Of a stretch of DNA of 64,000 nucleotides, positions 61,296 to 64,000 are shown one piece after another (position 1 is the stretch's first letter; every line of letters starts with the position of its first letter). The notes below the pieces were generated by a model, which had not been told where the DNA came from, searched no databases, and worked only from the letters and a program-made list of their open reading frames with translations. A program made the position numbers and the translations under genes. The stretch comes from Batrachochytrium dendrobatidis JAM81 (Eukaryota > Chytridiomycota > Chytridiomycetes > Rhizophydiales). Where the stretch lies: the NCBI RefSeq assembly GCF_000203795.2, contig NW_006281118.1, positions 186,001 to 250,000 on the forward strand. The letters are read 5' to 3'.

Positions 61296-62324
61296 ACAGA
61301 TATAGTAATAAAACTGGTTATTTGTTGAATAAGTGATTATCCTGATTATTTTATAGTTGATATGATGTATGTCAGGACTCTTGGTGTTAACAATTAACTA
61401 CAGCTGATCAAGTAGTCGTGCCTGAAAACACCCACCACACTGTCAAGAGTCACAAACAGACTCTCAATAAACTCGACTGAATACAATTCATTATAGACAA
61501 ACTGATATTATATGTATTTTTAATGTGGTGTGTTCATGTTTGATTGTGTGATATGTTCAAGCCGTGCATGTATTGGATCAGTCCAGTGTGTATCGTAGTT
61601 GTTTAATACACGATGATCACACATACTATTGCATTGGCAATACATGGTATTGATTGAATACACATCATGATCACATAGCTCAATCATGGTATGGATTGTT
61701 GAAATCCATCACTGTATATCTGGATGATCATGTCGATACTGGATGCGCGATATCAACAGTTGGAATATGGTATACTGCTGCAAATACCATGACTATCACA
61801 CTCCATTAGTATGTGTGATCATATTGCATCAATCGACCAGTATACGATCACTGCATACATCAACATGTGCATAATGACCATATTGTTGGCATTGTATATT
61901 CAACATGTGATACTTGACATACGACAAAGTTGATACTGCGACTGATGTGTGTGATCAGTCAGGCTATTGATGCAACCATTTTGACACCACAATCAACGAG
62001 TCAAACCAGTCAAATTGGTTAGATCTGATATCAACACACATGACTATTGTTGGTATTGGTGTTGCATGTGTCAATACGACATGTCAAGCAATGTCATATC
62101 GACACAATACACACATGCATTTCAGCATCATCAATGTGTACAACTATGCAATATACAATCAACTGTATTGTATTGTATTGGAAATACAAGTGTCAATGTA
62201 CACTATGATACCATGTCAACCAAGACCGTGTGCAATAATCAGATACAATGCATGCAAATCCAAATTTATTGTAAATTAAACCATAATGACAATTGAATCA
62301 GTTGAAACGAGTCCAGATTGACAT
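61296..62324. other. Intergenic, start of second duplicated segment
   Basis: From about 61745 it repeats the segment that begins at 46395; before that it is AT-rich spacer. Nothing else seen. Confidence 0.4.
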
Positions 62325-63161
62325 TCAAATCAATGGTTCGCGATCCTCACGTTTGGGTCGTCCAAAGAATGATCCCAATCTACTCATAAACTTGGAAAAA
62401 CCTTGACGTTTATTGGAGGGCACTTTCTGTTCAAAGGATCCAGATCCAGATGGTGTATCCAATGACGATTGCGAGTCTTGACATTGTTGATCACTAGGAT
62501 TCTGGTATTCTTGATCAATAGGATTCTGATATTCTTGATCAATAGGGTTTTGGCCAAGACTCTCGTATTTTGATGATTGTTGTTCAAGGTAATCTTTAAC
62601 GGAAGGCGTTCCTCTGATAAGCAAGGCTTGGTATTTAAATAATGCAAGATCCAGAGGGGTTCCTAAAATGAGACTCACAATCTGTTTATCGGTTTCCCAC
62701 TTTTTTTGTACAAGAAGACCAATCTTGAACTGGCACTCATCAAAACTTTTTCGAATTTTGTCAAGTTTGGATAGTTGTTTTTCATGATCAAGCTTAGCCT
62801 TTTGAAATTCACCATTTTTTGGATTGCCATTGCCTTTTTGAGCTTCAAATTTCAGAATTTCAAAATCTTTTTCATAGCCCATTACCACGTCACATTGATC
62901 GTCATGTCGAGATTTTAACGGCCAATATATCTTGCTTTGCTGATTACGACCATCCTGTATCTCTACGTATTTGTCGAGTAAATACTTGACGTTACCTGGA
63001 ATTGGATCATCAAGAGCACCCAAGCCTATACCGTTTTCACTAGGAATGAAGGTTGAAGTGCTAGCTCCAGTATTTTTAGCTGCACTGGGATTGACTGGGC
63101 TGGCTGTAGTAGCTGAACAAACAAACAGGATCGATGACAATACAGCAACTGCGAGTTTCAT
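62325..63161 (-). CDS. Small secreted repeat-tailed protein, paralogue of the 47105 gene
   Basis: 278 residues, minus strand, one exon, start at 63161. Signal peptide (MKLAVAVLSSILFVCSATTA) is close to that of the 47105 gene. A charged helical-looking middle (about 70-190) is followed by tandem NPIDQEYQ-like units (about 215-235), then a basic C-terminus with a KFMSRLGSFFGRP block. No known domain. Its promoter carries the same TATA-like box as its paralogue at the same distance. Confidence 0.68.
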   Translation of the reverse strand: MKLAVAVLSSILFVCSATTASPVNPSAAKNTGASTSTFIPSENGIGLGALDDPIPGNVKYLLDKYVEIQDGRNQQSKIYWPLKSRHDDQCDVVMGYEKDFEILKFEAQKGNGNPKNGEFQKAKLDHEKQLSKLDKIRKSFDECQFKIGLLVQKKWETDKQIVSLILGTPLDLALFKYQALLIRGTPSVKDYLEQQSSKYESLGQNPIDQEYQNPIDQEYQNPSDQQCQDSQSSLDTPSGSGSFEQKVPSNKRQGFSKFMSRLGSFFGRPKREDREPLI

Positions 63162-63217
63162 TGTATTGGTTTGGTTGAGCAAGTTGTAATGTCATTCAAC
63201 AAGTCGGTTTTTGAACT

Positions 63218-63226
63218 GTATTTATA
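63218..63226 (-). promoter_or_regulatory. Conserved TATA-like box of the duplicated secreted genes, copy 2
   Basis: TATAAATAC on the minus strand, about 57-65 bases upstream of the start codon at 63161, equal in position to the 47884-47892 box. Confidence 0.45.
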
Positions 63227-63433
63227 TCCATTATTGAATAAATGATATTAAAAGCATATCCCTTGAATGGTCGTTTCAAGGACTAGTATTACTGTCAGGG
63301 TTGGTGTTGATTTGTTGTCAATGCCAAACTTTGAAGAGTCTCCCTTTATATGTTGACCCACAATTTTGACTGAATTGCTATTTGACCATACATTCGAATA
63401 TCATATGGTTGATTATAAAGCTTCACTCTGAAA

Positions 63434-63446
63434 AGGGTTAGGGTTA
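63434..63446. repeat. Telomere-like tract AGGGTTAGGGTTA, copy 2
   Basis: Exact copy of the 13-base tract at 49480, placed just past the end of the second duplicated segment. Confidence 0.5.
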
Positions 63447-64000
63447 AGAAATGAGTACAAACCAAAACTGAAATGAGCCTGACACTCGGATATTAATTGG
63501 TCATCAATATGTGCCGTGATATTCCATGTTTGTTAAAATAGCAAGTGATTGGCATGATTCAACGTACAAGTAGTGTATAATGAATATCGGATGATACTGT
63601 TTTACTTGAACAAGAGTGCTAAATCCGTTGGAATAAATATAATTTAGTCGTCTATTTCTGTACTACATTTACACCCTCATTGTTATGTTGAAGCAATCAG
63701 ACATTGGCCGTTTACGTATAGTTTGAATGGTTAGTGTGTATCTGTTGTAATATCCAAGCAAGATATCTAAGCTTCAACCCTTAACAAGCAAGCATTAGTA
63801 CTTGCATTGGACACTCCCTAATTTATCATTTCCTCATTATCTCCATTATCACCCTTATGTTTCAATACCACTACTCTTACTTTTCAAAAGACCCAGCGTT
63901 ACCAATATTTTCTATAGCAGCATATTATATTATATTATTACTTGTTGAAAGACTCGGTAATTTTTGTATATCTTGTATACTCTACTTTTTCGATACACCT

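Larger units (their letters stand above)
61745..63415. repeat. Segmental duplication, copy 2 (direct, ~1.7 kb)
   Basis: Counterpart of 46395-48085, in the same orientation. Near its start it carries a diverged version of the conserved 3' flank (ATATCAACAGTTGGAATATG), then spacer, then the 62325 gene on the minus strand, then the matching upstream region. A telomere-like tract follows 19 bases beyond. Confidence 0.8.
63162..64000. other. Right edge: promoter and spacer
   Basis: Contains the promoter of the 62325 gene, the end of the segmental duplication and a second telomere-like tract (63434-63446). No gene seen to the edge. Confidence 0.4.

Overview
The window looks like nuclear DNA of a flagellated zoosporic (chytrid) fungus, most likely Batrachochytrium or a close relative. 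It is AT-rich, with genes on both strands and short GT-AG introns. It carries typical fungal housekeeping genes (Atg18, an Afi1-type DENN protein, a full-size ABCC transporter, MsrA, a transportin-3/Mtr10-type importin). A homologue of the ciliary protein IQUB implies a motile cilium. The accessory part holds an S41 protease, a pepsin-family protein, a Crinkler (CRN) locus and several small secreted proteins, which fits Batrachochytrium. The genus call is inference from gene content; I could not search a database.

Left part (1-42.3 kb). The order is: the C-terminal exons of an importin-beta family protein; two tandem secreted purple-acid-phosphatase-like genes, the first with all metal ligands and the second with an N-terminal 35-residue repeat array and nearly all ligands replaced; an ABCC transporter (minus); an Afi1-like DENN protein; an EXORDIUM-like secreted protein (minus); Atg18; IQUB; a Sec14-like protein (minus); a roughly 700-base inverted duplication of a decayed gene; a TPR plus metallo-beta-lactamase fusion; a very long FHA-domain protein with a hydrophobic tail; MsrA; an Lsm-domain (NAA38-like) protein; and a secreted S41-family protease.

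Right part (42.3-64 kb). This is gene-poor. It holds five short secreted proteins with a signal peptide, a low-complexity or repeat segment and a charged helical region. Between them are a Crinkler gene broken by a stop and frameshift, and a pepsin-like gene with altered catalytic motifs. A roughly 1.7 kb direct segmental duplication (46.4-48.1 and 61.7-63.4 kb) carries one secreted-protein gene and its promoter per copy. Two short telomere-like tracts and long stretches of decayed sequence complete it.

Region-wide pattern. A family of 390-540 bp elements with matching inverted ends (consensus near ATTTTAYRTGAATACRGCTGTA) occurs at least five times. Four copies lie upstream of secreted-protein genes; the fifth lies between the ABCC and Afi1 genes. 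They look like MITEs that may have spread promoter sequence. Exon coordinates come from reading frames, GT-AG sites and phase, not from transcripts.
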